From NCBI GenBank assembly GCA_902702965.1, contig CACRXP010000007.1:3047939-3111938 (forward strand): a stretch of 64,000 nt of DNA. The letters run 5' to 3'. The translations under genes and the position numbers were made by a program. The DNA is from Spirometra erinaceieuropaei. Its lineage: Eukaryota; Platyhelminthes; Cestoda; Diphyllobothriidea; Diphyllobothriidae. The notes below the pieces were generated by a model that did not search any database, was not told the DNA's origin, and saw only the letters and a list, made by a program, of their open reading frames with translations. Positions within the stretch are counted from its first letter, which is position 1. Each line of letters starts with the position of its first letter. Positions 63,677 to 64,000 of this stretch are shown here, piece after piece.

Positions 63677-64000
63677 CTGGGAAGAAAAGGGCAGTCCCTT
63701 ACTCTGGTGCATGAGATAATGAACTGGACAAGAAATTGTGCAAGTGAGACGAGGGGGAGGCCGTGAGATTGCCTTATTCCATGTTATTCACAGCGTTATC
63801 GATCGAAAATGTTTGAAAGAGCCTTCGTAGTAAAATTGGTAAAAAAACACTTTAAAGTAACCAGTCTTGGCAGCTAATTCATTGTGTGTTCTGTAGCCAA
63901 ATTACTGGCTTTAATTTAAAAAAACAGGTTGCAATCGCTTACTCCAAAGTCCGATCCTCAGTGTCTGGGTTGAAGGGGACCTGTACAACTGTCGTGTGAC
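63677..64000. other. intron upstream of the Rel-homology exon
   Basis: Pyrimidine tract at 63677-63695 (minus strand). No further exon recognised to the window edge. Confidence 0.5.

Noticed and set aside
1..64000. CRISPR arrays, bacterial operons, rRNA genes
   Set aside because: None seen; repeats are transposon-derived and the gene structure is intron-containing eukaryotic.

Overview
This window is a eukaryotic, repeat-saturated genomic segment with two assembly gaps. The likeliest source is a parasitic flatworm, probably a large-genome tapeworm of the Spirometra/Dibothriocephalus type. That is inferred from recalled repeat types, not from a search. The evidence is: many Penelope-like elements (PLEs) with GIY-YIG endonucleases, hammerhead ribozyme (HHR) motifs beside them, CR1/Jockey-type and RTE-type LINE remnants, tRNA-derived SINEs, and no bacterial gene organisation. 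Most short open frames are chance.

Host gene. The one host gene I recognise lies on the minus strand from about 63.7 to 47.9 kb: an NFAT5/TonEBP-like Rel-homology transcription factor. Three well-bounded exons and one less certain exon are visible. The first, at 63363-63676, carries the conserved VDCVGLVKLRNSDVE block and ends in PILC. Two alternative versions of the next exon follow, at 59723-59931 and 48311-48531. Both enter in phase 1 and leave in phase 0. A candidate continuation of the IPT domain starts at 48187. Including both alternatives, or neither, breaks the frame, so they look like mutually exclusive exons.

Layout. 0-9 kb: PLE tails, interspersed repeats, a (TAC)n element and a truncated PLE. 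9-12 kb: two long foldback (FB) elements. 12.5-15.3 kb: a LINE inserted into a tRNA-derived SINE. 15-20 kb: SINE pair, RTE fragment with a gap inside a triplet repeat, FB element, telomere-like array in a terminal-inverted-repeat (TIR) element. 20.9-28 kb: PLE family A pieces and an inverted repeat with ribozyme motifs. 28.5-31.4 kb: cluster of SINE-S units, (AT)n tracts and a gap flanked by identical inverted 121-bp arms. 32-36 kb: second LINE copy, PLE pieces, SINE-T inverted dimer with a 12-bp target duplication. 37-42.6 kb: FB elements, one carrying a nested PLE and a nested MITE. 43-47 kb: MITEs with telomere-like cores and a 206-bp duplication. 48-64 kb: the NFAT5-like gene with introns full of PLE, SINE and ribozyme sequence.

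Ribozymes. At least eight sequence groups (A, B, C, D, E, G, R4, S), about 30 copies, match the hammerhead plan: CUGANGA, stem II, GAAA, short helix III, UH, stem I. The helix III segment is self-complementary in nearly all groups but differs between them (ACGU, AGCU, AAUU, AUGGCCAU, ACACGUGU, AGCAUAUGCU). This suggests ribozymes that act as dimers, as reported for PLE-associated minimal hammerheads. One group (S) sits inside a tRNA-derived SINE, and one locus (50034-50388) has two direct copies about 310 nt apart, a retrozyme-like layout. No CRISPR array, rRNA or clearly functional tRNA gene was seen.
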